Source: Gemmatimonadota bacterium (GTDB lineage Bacteria > Gemmatimonadota > Gemmatimonadetes > Gemmatimonadales > Gemmatimonadaceae). From it: a stretch of DNA of 64,000 nt. A model generated the notes under the pieces. That model made no database searches and had not been told where the DNA came from. It saw only the letters and a list, made by a program, of their open reading frames with translations. The position numbers and the translations under genes were made by a program. Positions 1-10,134 of this stretch are shown here, piece by piece. Location of the stretch: assembly GCA_020161135.1 (NCBI GenBank), contig JAIUOB010000001.1, positions 868,001-932,000 of the forward strand, given 5' to 3'. The stretch's first letter is position 1; each line of letters opens with the position of its first letter.

Positions 1-17
1 TCTATCCCTGATCCGCC

Positions 18-1886
<1,869 letters not shown>

Positions 1887-1902
1887 CGCGCGTGGCGACC
1901 GC

Positions 1903-2877
1903 ATGATCCCCCTCGTCGTCATCGCCGGCTTCCTCGGCGCCGGCAAGACGCGGCTGCTCACACAGCTCGTGCCGGCGCTCGCGGCGCACGGCATCCGCTC
2001 GCGCATCATTCTCAACGACCTCGAGAACGCCGCAGTCGACGCGGCCCGCCTTGGCGACCTCGAGGCGCTTGTCACACCCCTCGATGGCGAGTGCATCTGC
2101 TGCACCTCGCTGCGCGACTTGCTGCAGGCGCTCTATGCCGTGCCGCCAGCACAGGACACCGTGCTGTGCATCGAAGCGAATGGCGCCACCGAGACGGTCG
2201 AGCTGCTCGCGCACCTCGCCACCGACCCCCGCCTCGCGCACTTCACGCAACCACTGCAGGTCACCGTGGTGGACGGCGCACGCTGGGGCCGTCGGTGGTG
2301 GCACAACACCCTCGAGCGGGCGCAGGTCGCAACCGCCTCGCGCCTGCTGCTCAACTGGACCGAGCGCCTCTCGGCACCCGCACGCGCGAAGCTCGAGAGC
2401 GGTGTGCGTACCGTCAACCCGCACGCGCCCTTCGTGGACGCGCCGGCGCTCGCGCAGGAGCTCGCCGCGCTGGCGCGTGTGGTGGATGCCGATGGCACGC
2501 GTGACGGACGGCACGTCGCGACTGCGCACACGCACCATCACGCCCACAATCACGCCGACGATCACGCCCACACGCACGAACACCCCTACGCGAGCTGCGT
2601 GCTGCCGCTGCCGCCGCGCGTCGATCGTGCCACCTTCTCGGCGTTTGTCGCGGCGTTGCCGACGCAGGTCGTGCGCGCCAAGGGGCTCGTGCGCTTCACC
2701 GATCGCCCGACCGAGATGTTCGTCTGGAATCGCGTCCCTGGACGCAAGGGAATGCGCCTCGACCGCGCGCACACGCACGACGACGCCGACACCACGGCGC
2801 TCTTCATCGGCGTCGCACTCCCGGTCGAGGAGCTCGTCGCGCGCGTGCACGCGCTGTCGTCCGAGCAGGCGTCGTGA
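1903..2877 (+). CDS. CobW/COG0523-family metal-chaperone GTPase
   Basis: A 324-residue cytoplasmic G3E GTPase. The Walker A motif GFLGAGKT is at residues 9-16, and the family's metal site is ECICC with Cys64, Cys66 and Cys67. A His-rich stretch lies at about 203-229, before the CobW C-terminal domain. Members of this family deliver zinc, cobalt or other metals using GTP. I place the start at ATG 1903 because the Walker A motif then lies at the usual distance from the N terminus. One oddity is that the expected NKxD guanine-specificity motif reads NWTE at about 151-154. The gene follows a Cu/Zn permease and overlaps the next gene by four bases (ATGA), so the three are probably co-transcribed. 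The exact metal cannot be read from sequence. Confidence 0.88.
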   Translation: MIPLVVIAGFLGAGKTRLLTQLVPALAAHGIRSRIILNDLENAAVDAARLGDLEALVTPLDGECICCTSLRDLLQALYAVPPAQDTVLCIEANGATETVELLAHLATDPRLAHFTQPLQVTVVDGARWGRRWWHNTLERAQVATASRLLLNWTERLSAPARAKLESGVRTVNPHAPFVDAPALAQELAALARVVDADGTRDGRHVATAHTHHHAHNHADDHAHTHEHPYASCVLPLPPRVDRATFSAFVAALPTQVVRAKGLVRFTDRPTEMFVWNRVPGRKGMRLDRAHTHDDADTTALFIGVALPVEELVARVHALSSEQAS

Positions 2878-3398
2878 TGACAGGCTGGCCGGTCGTGCCC
2901 ATCCGTCTTCCCGGTCGCCGCGTCGTCGCGGCCACCGCGACGCTCGGTGTCCTGCTCGCCTGCGCGCCGCATGCGAAGCGCGCGGCACCGCCGACACCGG
3001 CGCCGGCGGGTGCCGATGCCGCGCCGTCCGTGCTGATCGGGGCGTTCACCGACGACTACGGCGGGCGCCACCGCATCAGCGACACCCTCTGGCAGGAGGG
3101 CGAACGCCAGCGCTATCGCATCGTCGCATGGAACGTCGCCGAGCGCTGGTTCGTGGCGCGCAACGCCGAGACCAACCCACGCGACGGCGGGCAGTGGTCG
3201 CGCGTCGATTGGGTGCAACTCGACGGGATGCCCCCCTATACGTGGGGGTACTGCCACGTGGTGTGGAACGCGTCGACACGCGCCGAGGCCGAGTCGGCCC
3301 CGCCCGCCGGCCGGGCGACGCCGCGGACCGGGTGCAATCGGAGTCCGTTCACGCGGATGGCACCACTCGGCACATCGCCCCCAGCCGGCGAGCGATAG
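2874..3398 (+). CDS. Small lipoprotein of unknown function
   Basis: A 174-residue protein with an Arg-containing N terminus, a hydrophobic stretch and a lipobox (LLAC at about residues 27-30), so it is probably a lipid-anchored envelope protein. The mature part starts with an Ala/Pro-rich linker and continues into a Trp-rich region ending in PYTWGYCHVVW. I do not recognise the family. Its start codon overlaps the stop of the COG0523 gene, which implies translational coupling and a link to the metal cluster. The final 50 residues are low in hydrophobic content and rich in Pro, Arg and Gly, so they may be disordered. Confidence 0.6.
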   Translation: MMTGWPVVPIRLPGRRVVAATATLGVLLACAPHAKRAAPPTPAPAGADAAPSVLIGAFTDDYGGRHRISDTLWQEGERQRYRIVAWNVAERWFVARNAETNPRDGGQWSRVDWVQLDGMPPYTWGYCHVVWNASTRAEAESAPPAGRATPRTGCNRSPFTRMAPLGTSPPAGER

Positions 3399-3530
3399 GC
3401 CGGTTCGGGGGCAGCGACGGACAGATTCCCGGCGACGTCCTGCTTCTGCGACCTGCCGGGCTTTCAGCGGATCCTGCGGGGTATCACCTTTCCTCCGCGA
3501 CCCACGCTTCGCAAATCCCTGGAGAGCCAC

Positions 3531-3917
3531 GTGAACCAGTCCCTGCGCCGTCTCATCGTCACCGCTGCCGCCGTGGCACCCGTCGCCGCGCTCATCGCTG
3601 CTGCGCCGCTGCCGCACCTCAAGCTGAAGCGCGCCTTCCCGGCGGCCGACACCACGCTCACGTCGTCGCCCGACGCCGTGAAGCTCTGGCTCACCGAGGC
3701 CACCGATCCGGCCACGTCGAGCATCGTCGTCACGAAGGGCGGCGCGCCAGTCGCCACGGCCAAGCTTACGCGCGGCGCCACCCTCGATGACCCCCTCACG
3801 GCCAAGTTCTCGGCCGCGCCCGGCGACGGCGCGTACACGGTCACGTGGAAGGCCATGTCGAAGGATGGGCACGTGGTGAACGGCACGTACGGCTTCACCG
3901 TCAAGGTCGCCAAGTAG
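3531..3917 (+). CDS. copC: CopC-family periplasmic copper-binding protein
   Basis: A 128-residue exported protein. A signal peptide covers about residues 1-25, then a CopC beta-sandwich begins with His29 (PHLKLKRAFPAADTTL) and ends with KDGHVVNGTYGFTV. The His near the mature N terminus and the DGH near residue 112 are at positions where CopC proteins bind Cu(II). The start is a GTG preceded by GGAGAG at a good distance. The gene is separated by 8 bases from a CopD-like membrane protein, the classic CopC-CopD pairing for copper uptake or tolerance. Together with the upstream permease and metallochaperone this makes a five-gene metal cluster. Confidence 0.85.
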   Translation: MNQSLRRLIVTAAAVAPVAALIAAAPLPHLKLKRAFPAADTTLTSSPDAVKLWLTEATDPATSSIVVTKGGAPVATAKLTRGATLDDPLTAKFSAAPGDGAYTVTWKAMSKDGHVVNGTYGFTVKVAK

Positions 3918-3925
3918 CGTCCGGG

Positions 3926-4744
3926 ATGGTCGACGGCACGACGATCGCCAAGGCGCTGTTGTACGTCGGGGCGATCGTCGCGGTCGGTGAACTGGCCCTC
4001 CCAACGACCGCGGTCACGGCAACTTCGCGACGCATGCTGCACAGCGCGGCGTGCGTCGCGTTGTGCACGGCCCCCGTGCTCTGGCTGTTCGCGCAGTTGC
4101 GGGCCCTCGAGATGCCGTTCGCCAGCGCCAACGCGCTACTCGGCAGCGGCTGGGGGGACAGTTGGGTGCCCTTTGCGATCGGGTGCCTGCTCACCGCGCT
4201 CGCGCTCCCCGTTGCGCGTGCCGGCGTGCTCCCCTTCGCTCGCGCGATCCTTGCCGCGAGCGTCGTCGCGCTCGCGATCGCGATGGGGGGCATGGGACAC
4301 CCCAACGCGGACGAGATCCGTCCTGTGCTCGCGCGCGGCGTTGACGCGCTGCATGTGCTCGGCATGGGCGCGTGGATCGGCGCGCTGCTGCTGGCCGTCA
4401 CCGACGGCGCGCGCGGCACCGTCGACGACGTACGCGTGCGCTGGCAGCGCATGAGTCGGGTTGCGACCATCGCCGCACCCGTCGCGGTGCTCACCGGCGT
4501 CGGCGGCGCCTGGCGACTCCTCGATGGTATCTCGCTGGGCGACATCGCCCGCTCCGGCTACGGTCAGCTGCTGCTCGCCAAGTCGCTCGTGGTCGCGGTC
4601 ATGCTCGGCATCGGCGCGTCGCAGCGGCGCCGCGTGGGGCAGGGCACGGCGCCGGTGTCGCGACTCGTGCGCTTCGAGGTGGTCTGTGCCGCCGTCGTGA
4701 CACTCTTGACCGCCTTGCTGACGGGGAGCGAGCCGCCGGGCTGA
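3926..4744 (+). CDS. copD: CopD-family copper-related membrane protein
   Basis: A 272-residue polytopic membrane protein with about seven to eight hydrophobic segments. It contains HVLGMGAWIGALLLA at about residues 150-164, the conserved region of the CopD domain in which His and Trp contribute to copper handling. ATG 3926 gives a normal membrane N terminus; the reading frame stays open upstream inside copC, but that extension would read Arg/Gly-rich sequence. It directly follows copC, so the two are very likely co-expressed and move copper across the inner membrane. The direction of transport is not evident from sequence. Confidence 0.82.
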   Translation: MVDGTTIAKALLYVGAIVAVGELALPTTAVTATSRRMLHSAACVALCTAPVLWLFAQLRALEMPFASANALLGSGWGDSWVPFAIGCLLTALALPVARAGVLPFARAILAASVVALAIAMGGMGHPNADEIRPVLARGVDALHVLGMGAWIGALLLAVTDGARGTVDDVRVRWQRMSRVATIAAPVAVLTGVGGAWRLLDGISLGDIARSGYGQLLLAKSLVVAVMLGIGASQRRRVGQGTAPVSRLVRFEVVCAAVVTLLTALLTGSEPPG

Positions 4745-4793
4745 ATCAGGCGCCCGGCACGCGGGCGTAGGGGCGAGGGTGACAGGCTCTTCC

Positions 4794-6713
4794 ATGCGTC
4801 GTCCCCCTTCTGCCATGCGTGCACTCACCGAATCCGGCGCGCCCGACGCGCTCTTTGTCCGCTTCCAGCAGGCCGTCGCCGGTCGCTACTCGCTCGATCG
4901 CGAGCTGGGGCGCGGTGGCAATGGCATCGTGTACCTCGCGCGTGAGGTGCACCTCGACCGATTGGTCGCCATCAAGCTGCTTCCTCCCGAGCGGGCCGAG
5001 AGCGCCGAGACGCGCGAGCACTTCCTGCGCGAGGCGCGGGTGGCCGCGGGCCTGTCGCATCCACACATCGTTCCTATCCACGCCGTCGACCACGTCAGCG
5101 CGTTCGTCTTCTTCGTCATGGCCTTCATCGACGGGGAGACGCTCGCGCAGCGCGTGCAGGCACGCGGCCCCGTCGCCGGTCGAGATGCCACCCGCTGGCT
5201 GCGCGAAGTGGCGTGGGCGCTGAGCTACGCGCATGGGCGCGGCGTCATTCATCGCGACATCAAGCCGGACAACATCCTCGTCGAGCGTGAGAGCGGACGC
5301 GCCTTCGTGGCCGACTTCGGCATCGCGCACGAGGAGCGCGACGACACGGCGGCGCTCGTCGGCACCCCCGAGTTCATGGCCCCCGAGCTGGCGTTGGGCG
5401 GCACGCCCGCGGTCGCGACGGATCTCTATGCGCTCGGCATCACCGCGTGGTATCTGCTCACCGGTCGCGTGCCGTTCACGGCGCACGATGCCACGCAGGT
5501 GCTTGCACAACACTGCACTGCCGCGCTGCCCCCGCTCGCGACGCACGGTGTGCCCGTGCCGCGTCGCCTCGCCGACCTCGTGCGCCAGTGTCTCGCGAAG
5601 GATCCCGCGCAGCGTCCGCCCACCGCCGACGCGGTGGCCGCGCGTCTCGACGAGGCGCTCGAGCAGCGGCGCGAACTGCCGGTGCCGCTCCGTGCCTTCG
5701 TGCGGCGTCATGGGCGCATGGACGGTGGCGGCACCGTGCTCGCGCTGCTCGGTGCGCTCGGCGGTGGCGTGGGTGTCGCCGCCTGGCTGGGGCCGGTGGC
5801 CGGTGTGCTCACGCTCGTCGGCACGGTCGCGGCCGCGCCGATCGTGTTCGGAGTGGTGGCCGCGCGCCGCCTCATGCGTCACGGCTACGCGCAGGCCGAT
5901 CTCGACGCGGCCTTTGCCGCCGAACTCGATGTCGTCCGGGAGGACGCCGGAGTCGACACCAATCGCGCATCGCGCTGGCTCGAACGCGGCGCGCGGGCGC
6001 TCGCGCGCATCGCGGCCCGCACCACGGCGGCGCTCGTGCCGTTCGCCCTCGCGTCGGCCGTGGTGCCACGCTTCGCGCCGGTGACCACGTTGCTCACCCT
6101 CGCCGGGGCCACCACGGGCGTGCTCACCATTGCCTGGCTTGCGGTCATGCCTGGCCGCCGAGATGTGGACGTGCGCTTCTGGCGGCAGGCGTGGACAGGG
6201 CGTTTCGGACGCGCCGTGTTCGGGGTGGCGCGCCGCGTGGGCGCTGCGGCGCCCGCCACGCCGATCGTCACCCATCGTGCCACTGAACTCTCGCTGAGTC
6301 TTGCCGCGGAGCAGCTCTTCGACGCCTTGCCACGCAGCACGCGCACGGCCCTGGGTGACCTGCCCGACGTCGTGCATCGGCTGCAGCAGCAGGCTGGCGC
6401 GCTGCGCACGCGCGTCGCGCAGTTGCAGGAGCTGTGCGACCGCGATGCCGCATCTGCCCAGGATCGCGACACCGCACAGCGCCGCCTGCAGGACACGGTG
6501 GTCGCGCTCGAAACGCTACGTCTCGGGCTGCTGCGTCTCCACGCCGGCACGGCCACGGTGGACAGCGTGACACGCGAACTGGGCGCGGCGACCGATCTCG
6601 CCGCCGAGGTGTCGCGCCTCGCGGAGGCACACGCCGAGGTGCATCGCCTGCTCGCCACCGACGCCGCGTTCGCGCGGCAGGTCGGTCACGACGTTGCTCT
6701 CTCTCCTGCCTGA
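4794..6713 (+). CDS. Membrane-anchored Ser/Thr protein kinase (kinase 1 of 3)
   Basis: A Hanks-type kinase of about 639 residues. The kinase domain lies at about residues 28-290, with glycine loop GRGGNGIVY, catalytic lysine in VAIKLLPPE, catalytic loop HRDIKPDN (about 153-160), DFG, and GTPEFMAPE closing the activation loop. Two hydrophobic hairpins follow (about 315-360 and 405-445), and the protein ends in a predicted coiled coil with ALETLRLGLLRLHAGTATVDSVT. The same end region recurs in the kinases at 46.8 and 49.0 kb. ATG 4794 is chosen because an AGG lies 7 bases upstream; GTG 4779 and ATG 4815 are alternatives. Substrates and stimulus are unknown. The next gene starts 10 bases after this stop and is probably co-transcribed. 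Confidence 0.9.
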   Translation: MRRPPSAMRALTESGAPDALFVRFQQAVAGRYSLDRELGRGGNGIVYLAREVHLDRLVAIKLLPPERAESAETREHFLREARVAAGLSHPHIVPIHAVDHVSAFVFFVMAFIDGETLAQRVQARGPVAGRDATRWLREVAWALSYAHGRGVIHRDIKPDNILVERESGRAFVADFGIAHEERDDTAALVGTPEFMAPELALGGTPAVATDLYALGITAWYLLTGRVPFTAHDATQVLAQHCTAALPPLATHGVPVPRRLADLVRQCLAKDPAQRPPTADAVAARLDEALEQRRELPVPLRAFVRRHGRMDGGGTVLALLGALGGGVGVAAWLGPVAGVLTLVGTVAAAPIVFGVVAARRLMRHGYAQADLDAAFAAELDVVREDAGVDTNRASRWLERGARALARIAARTTAALVPFALASAVVPRFAPVTTLLTLAGATTGVLTIAWLAVMPGRRDVDVRFWRQAWTGRFGRAVFGVARRVGAAAPATPIVTHRATELSLSLAAEQLFDALPRSTRTALGDLPDVVHRLQQQAGALRTRVAQLQELCDRDAASAQDRDTAQRRLQDTVVALETLRLGLLRLHAGTATVDSVTRELGAATDLAAEVSRLAEAHAEVHRLLATDAAFARQVGHDVALSPA

Positions 6714-6723
6714 CGGGTCACGC

Positions 6724-8085
6724 ATGCGCTCTCCCACCTTTGCCTCTCCGCGTCCCGCGTCCGCGGCGTGGGCGTCCCCTGGTGCGCACGCTGCGTCGCC
6801 TGTGCTGGAAGTCCCGGTGTCGCGTGCAGGCGCCGGAGCTCCGGCGCAGGTTGCCGCCGCACCGCGCCCGCTCTGGCGCCGCGCGCTCCGCGTCGTGCGC
6901 GACCTCGCCATCGGCCTCGCGGTGGTCGCGGCCATTCCGCTCACGCTCATCCAGGTGGCGGGGGTGCGGCCGCTGTTCAGTCTCGACGTCCTGCGCGAGC
7001 GCATTGTCGAAGCCGGGCGCCTGCGGGTGCTCACTGCGCCGGTCGATCCCACCGTGACACCCGAGGCGGCCGGCGCCGCGCTCAATCGGCTGCTCCCCGC
7101 GGTCGGAACGGCGGATGTGCCGACGCGTGCCGCGGTGTCGCCGGAGATTCCGTGGCGCAGTGCGCCACTGCCGGAAGGACTCTTCGTGGGCAAGCGCAGC
7201 GTGCGGTGGGCCGGCCCGGAGTCCATGAGGATCATCACCGCAGCCCGCGACCTGTCGGCGGCGGAGCGCGCCTGGCTCGCGACCATGGCCGCGGCGCCGC
7301 TCTGGCAGGACGCCGACCTCGTGGCGCGTGCGCGCACGGTCGACATCACCGGACAGCGCTACGTGTTGCCCTTCTCGGCCGCAGCCAGCGACCGCAACCT
7401 GCCGTTCGTCAACTACACGCGCAGCGCGGAGTTCGCGCACGCGAGCGTGGCCCGTGCCGCCTACTACGTGGCCATCGGTGACGAGGCGCGCGCCGAAGCG
7501 GCGCTGCGCACGGTGGTGTCGCTGGGCTTCGCGCTGCTCGACAACAGTCTCATCGGCATCGACGGCATGATCGGCCGCACCATCGTCGAGGTCGGACGCG
7601 ATGGGTTCCGCCAGCTCGACGCCGTACGCGGCCGGCACGACCGCGATGCCATCACCGCGCCGGCGCCGCGTCGTGTCTACACGGGCCCCATGATCAAGCC
7701 CACGCGCGACGGACTGGCCCGGCTGCGCACGACGGCCATCGCCGATCTCGCGAATCCGTCGCTGCCGCTGTCGTTTCGCGGGGAGCAACTGTCCATGCTG
7801 GCCTGGTCGGATTGCGGCAGCGCGACGCGCGTGCTGCTGGGCCCCGATGCCGCGACGCGCACTGCCATGGCGCAGGCGCGCGCCACACTCGCGCGGACGG
7901 ATGCCGAGCGCCAACTGCTCGAGGTCATGCTGGCGCGTCCGGACGTGGCACCCCAGCGCAGTATGGCAACCAACGCGCTGGCCGAAGTCCTCGAGGGGGC
8001 CGCTGCGGTGACCAGCGCCGTCACCGGCAATGCGCGCATCGCGAGCTGTACGCGCGCGGTGATCGGCACCATGATGCCGCGCTGA
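6724..8085 (+). CDS. Single-TM protein of unknown function downstream of kinase
   Basis: About 453 residues. An Ala/Pro-rich N-terminal tail is followed by a basic patch (PRPLWRRALRVVRD) and one membrane segment at about residues 65-85, with the rest predicted outside the cytoplasm. The large extracytoplasmic part is helical, with motifs such as AARDLSAAERAWLATMAAAPLWQDADL and NYTRSAEFAHASVARAAYYVAIGDEARAEAALR, which reads like a TPR-like helical hairpin. I do not recognise the family. A TTG at 6694 would extend it into the kinase gene; ATG 6724 is preferred. Ten bases from the kinase stop, it could be a substrate or sensor partner of that kinase, which is an inference from position only. Confidence 0.65.
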   Translation: MRSPTFASPRPASAAWASPGAHAASPVLEVPVSRAGAGAPAQVAAAPRPLWRRALRVVRDLAIGLAVVAAIPLTLIQVAGVRPLFSLDVLRERIVEAGRLRVLTAPVDPTVTPEAAGAALNRLLPAVGTADVPTRAAVSPEIPWRSAPLPEGLFVGKRSVRWAGPESMRIITAARDLSAAERAWLATMAAAPLWQDADLVARARTVDITGQRYVLPFSAAASDRNLPFVNYTRSAEFAHASVARAAYYVAIGDEARAEAALRTVVSLGFALLDNSLIGIDGMIGRTIVEVGRDGFRQLDAVRGRHDRDAITAPAPRRVYTGPMIKPTRDGLARLRTTAIADLANPSLPLSFRGEQLSMLAWSDCGSATRVLLGPDAATRTAMAQARATLARTDAERQLLEVMLARPDVAPQRSMATNALAEVLEGAAAVTSAVTGNARIASCTRAVIGTMMPR

Positions 8086-8120
8086 CGCCAACGCGCTGAC
8101 GCCAACGCGCTGACGCAATC
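8081..8120. repeat. Short tandem repeat, 14-bp unit
   Basis: The 14-base unit GCTGACGCCAACGC occurs twice exactly (8081-8094 and 8095-8108), followed by a truncated third copy. The first copy overlaps the stop codon of the preceding gene. Its function is unknown; it may simply be replication slippage. Confidence 0.7.
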
Positions 8121-8164
8121 GCGCCGGTGTGCGCCCGTGTGCGCCGCGGTCGGCGCTGCAACGC

Positions 8165-8196
8165 ACGAAGGCCCCGCCAACCGGCGGGGCCTTCGT
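8165..8196 (-). terminator. Hairpin terminator after rpmE2
   Basis: A perfect 14-bp stem (8165-8178 with 8183-8196) with an AACC tetraloop and a G/C-rich centre flanked by A-T pairs. It lies 27 bases beyond the L31 stop codon and also beyond the end of the opposing gene, so it could terminate transcription from both sides. The U-tract is weak, as is usual in very GC-rich genomes. Confidence 0.8.
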
Positions 8197-8222
8197 GGAT
8201 GCGGGCGGTGCGAGCGGAGGGC

Positions 8223-8468
8223 TCAGCGACCGTAGCGCTTCTTGAACTTGTCGACGCGACCCTGCGTGTCGATGAGGCGCTGCGTGCCCGTGTAGAACGG
8301 GTGCGAGTCGCTCGTGATTTCGAGCAGCACGAGCGGGTACTCGTTGCCGTCATCGAGCTTGATCTTCGTCTCGCTCGTCATCGTCGAGCGCGTCAGCACC
8401 ATCGCACCCGTGGACGCGTCCTTGAAGACGACCGGGTGGTACGGCGGATGAATGCCTTCCTTAGCCAT
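8223..8468 (-). CDS. rpmE2: 50S ribosomal protein L31, type B
   Basis: An 81-residue ribosomal protein beginning [13 protein letters not shown] and containing SDSHPFYTG and a basic C terminus (FKKRYGR). It lacks the CxxC zinc-binding cysteines of type A L31, which places it in the cysteine-free type B group. It bridges the two ribosomal subunits at the central protuberance. A strong AGGAG lies 7 bases upstream of the ATG. About 30-110 bases upstream of the start codon is an RNA segment with several perfect stems (see 8498-8576), which suggests leader-mediated regulation. It is the only ribosomal gene in the window. Confidence 0.95.
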   Translation of the reverse strand: MAKEGIHPPYHPVVFKDASTGAMVLTRSTMTSETKIKLDDGNEYPLVLLEITSDSHPFYTGTQRLIDTQGRVDKFKKRYGR

Positions 8469-8497
8469 CGGTAACTCCTGCAGGCGTCACCATTGCC

Positions 8498-8576
8498 GGC
8501 GGTGATCGCGTTCGAATCTGGAGGCCGGTCGCTGGGACCGGGTCGCCGGGACGGCGAGCCTCGAAAGATCACCGCC
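8498..8576 (-). ncRNA. Candidate structured leader RNA of rpmE2
   Basis: Read on the minus strand, this segment folds into a closing stem of 10 perfect pairs (GGCGGTGATC at 8576-8567 with GATCACCGCC at 8507-8498). Inside it, GAGG pairs with CCTC to enclose two adjacent perfect 6-bp hairpins: TCGCCG-TCC-CGGCGA and CCGGTC-CCAGC-GACCGG. It ends 29 bases before the L31 start codon. Leaders bound by L31 are known as several lineage-specific RNA motifs in other phyla; this one is assigned by position and structure only, not by recognised consensus. A tRNA was considered and rejected because no anticodon or T arm forms. Confidence 0.5.
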
Positions 8577-8730
8577 TCCCACACCCGGGTCAACTGTCCC
8601 CCGTCCCACCCGTAGTCCCACCGCCGACGCCACCGCCAACGCCCTGCGCCTGTCGCCCCTACCGCTCCCGCCGTGCAGCCTGTCGCCCCACCCGGCTCCC
8701 GCCGTCACGGCTCACGCAGTTCGCTGTCTC
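8577..8730. other. Non-coding, C-rich spacer
   Basis: No convincing gene. The plus strand is a pyrimidine-rich run of degenerate words such as CCGTCCCACC and CTGTCGCCCC, which do not pair with each other. It separates the lipoprotein gene from the rpmE2 promoter and leader region. I see no clear promoter hexamers. Confidence 0.5.
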
Positions 8731-9975
8731 TCAAGGCACCGACCGCCGCAGGACATCCCAGTATCCCCCCAGCGCCCCCTCGGCTGCCCCCTTCACGATC
8801 TCGTCGATCCCGCTGGTCAGCTGGGTCATCATGAAGCCGTTCGAACGAAACCCGAAGCCCCCCGTCGACGACCGGATGAAGCGGGCCGCCGGGTCCACCG
8901 GCATGGCCCCCACGTTGGCATAGAAGCGGCTCCACTCGTCGCCCTGCTGGAACAGGTACTGCTCCACGTTGCTCGTGTAGAACACGTGCACGAAGGCGCT
9001 CCGCTCACGCAGCCAGCTGCCGACGGCGCGCAGCGCCTTGGGGCCCGCGAAGTTCCCCACCAGCGGCACGATCAGGTTGCGACGCTCCATCTCCCGCACA
9101 ATGCCGTAACCGCGCTCGGTGCCCAGGAAGCCCAAGTTCGCGCCGGCGCTGTCGGTCGTTCGCGCGATCTGCGAGAAGCTGGGCATCCCGCGCCCGAAGC
9201 CGCGGCCGAAGCTGCCACCATTGCCTGACCCGCTCGAGTAGTTGAGTGAGGGGCCGCTCAGGAAGAAGACGCTGTCGACGTACGCGAGGGTCGCCAGGTC
9301 GCTCGAGTCGAGGGCCATGCGCTTCGTCTGCAGCAGGTGCGTGCGCACCTCGGCGAAGGTGCGTCGGAAGAACGCCGTGTCGGGCGCGGTCCGCTCGAGG
9401 CGCTGCATGATCGAGTCCGACGACCACGTGAGCGACGTGGCCGCATCGGCAGGCAACGGGCGTCCGAACAGCCGCGCGAGGAACTCGGCGCGGGTCGGCG
9501 ACAGCTCGAAGACGGCCTTGTACCACAGGTGCTGCAGCAGGTTCTGGCGGCGGATGTCGACGATGAAGGCGATGCGTGGTTCGAGCGCCGCGATGTACGT
9601 GAAGTTCTGCTCGGGACCCACGCCCACGTACACGCCGCCCGGCGGTGCGATCGTGCGCAGCCGCGCGATGACATGCTGCAATCCCATCTCGTTCGACACG
9701 AAGTTCTCGGAGCGGAACCAGCCGCCCGGCTCCGACATGTCGACGATCATCCGCCACCAGGTGCTGTCCGGCAGGCTGTCGGGGAGGCGGGCGCCACCGA
9801 CCGGCGTGGCGAGCGTCGGCCGGGCGGCCATCGCGGGCCCCGCCGTCGCGATCGATTGGACCGTGGGGGACGCGGAGGGCGCGGGCGCTGCCGCGGCAGC
9901 GCCGCGATGACAGGCGACGAGCGTCACACTGGCGACGGCCAGCAGCAGCGTCGCGGAACGGGCAGGTCGGGACAT
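8731..9975 (-). CDS. LIC_10091-family lipoprotein
   Basis: A 414-residue predicted lipoprotein with a lipobox ending at Cys22 (TLVAC) and an Ala/Pro-rich linker. The mature domain starts WWRMIVDMSEPGGWFRSENFVSNE, followed by AALEPRIAFIVDIRRQN; these fit the LIC_10091 family, whose fold resembles Rossmann-type methyltransferases but whose function is unknown. A Gly/Ser/Phe-rich insertion (about 250-275) is unusual for the middle of a folded domain. The start is chosen at ATG 9975 because it places the signal peptide at the N terminus; the frame is open further upstream. It is divergent from the gene at 10135, with a perfect palindrome between them. Confidence 0.75.
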   Translation of the reverse strand: MSRPARSATLLLAVASVTLVACHRGAAAAAPAPSASPTVQSIATAGPAMAARPTLATPVGGARLPDSLPDSTWWRMIVDMSEPGGWFRSENFVSNEMGLQHVIARLRTIAPPGGVYVGVGPEQNFTYIAALEPRIAFIVDIRRQNLLQHLWYKAVFELSPTRAEFLARLFGRPLPADAATSLTWSSDSIMQRLERTAPDTAFFRRTFAEVRTHLLQTKRMALDSSDLATLAYVDSVFFLSGPSLNYSSGSGNGGSFGRGFGRGMPSFSQIARTTDSAGANLGFLGTERGYGIVREMERRNLIVPLVGNFAGPKALRAVGSWLRERSAFVHVFYTSNVEQYLFQQGDEWSRFYANVGAMPVDPAARFIRSSTGGFGFRSNGFMMTQLTSGIDEIVKGAAEGALGGYWDVLRRSVP

Positions 9976-10058
9976 GGTCGGTGCAGGGGCGCGTATTGCC
10001 GAAACCGTCTCCTGTGGGGAACGTACGGCCGGAGTGCGCGTGCCGCACCGGCCGCTCG

Positions 10059-10070
10059 CACTCGCGAGTG
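10059..10070. promoter_or_regulatory. Perfect 12-bp palindrome between divergent genes
   Basis: CACTCGCGAGTG is a perfect 12-base palindrome 84 bases upstream of the lipoprotein start and 65 bases upstream of the coiled-coil protein start. A dimeric regulator could bind it to control both genes. There is no direct evidence, and chance palindromes occur in GC-rich DNA. Confidence 0.3.
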
Positions 10071-10134
10071 ATCCGGCCGGCCGCCGACAGCCTCTCCGCG
10101 GTCTCCACGCTTCTCGTCCCACTCCGTGCGCCTC

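Noticed and set aside
4746..6377. Long minus-strand open frame of 543 codons opposite kinase 1
   Set aside because: A shadow of the kinase gene in GC-rich DNA; Arg/His/Gly-rich translation, no start signal, no domain.
8498..8576. tRNA-like segment upstream of rpmE2 (7-bp terminal stem and TTCGAAC near the 3' side)
   Set aside because: No T stem, no D arm and no seven-base anticodon loop form; the internal stems are 6 bp with 3- and 5-base loops. A leader RNA explains it better.
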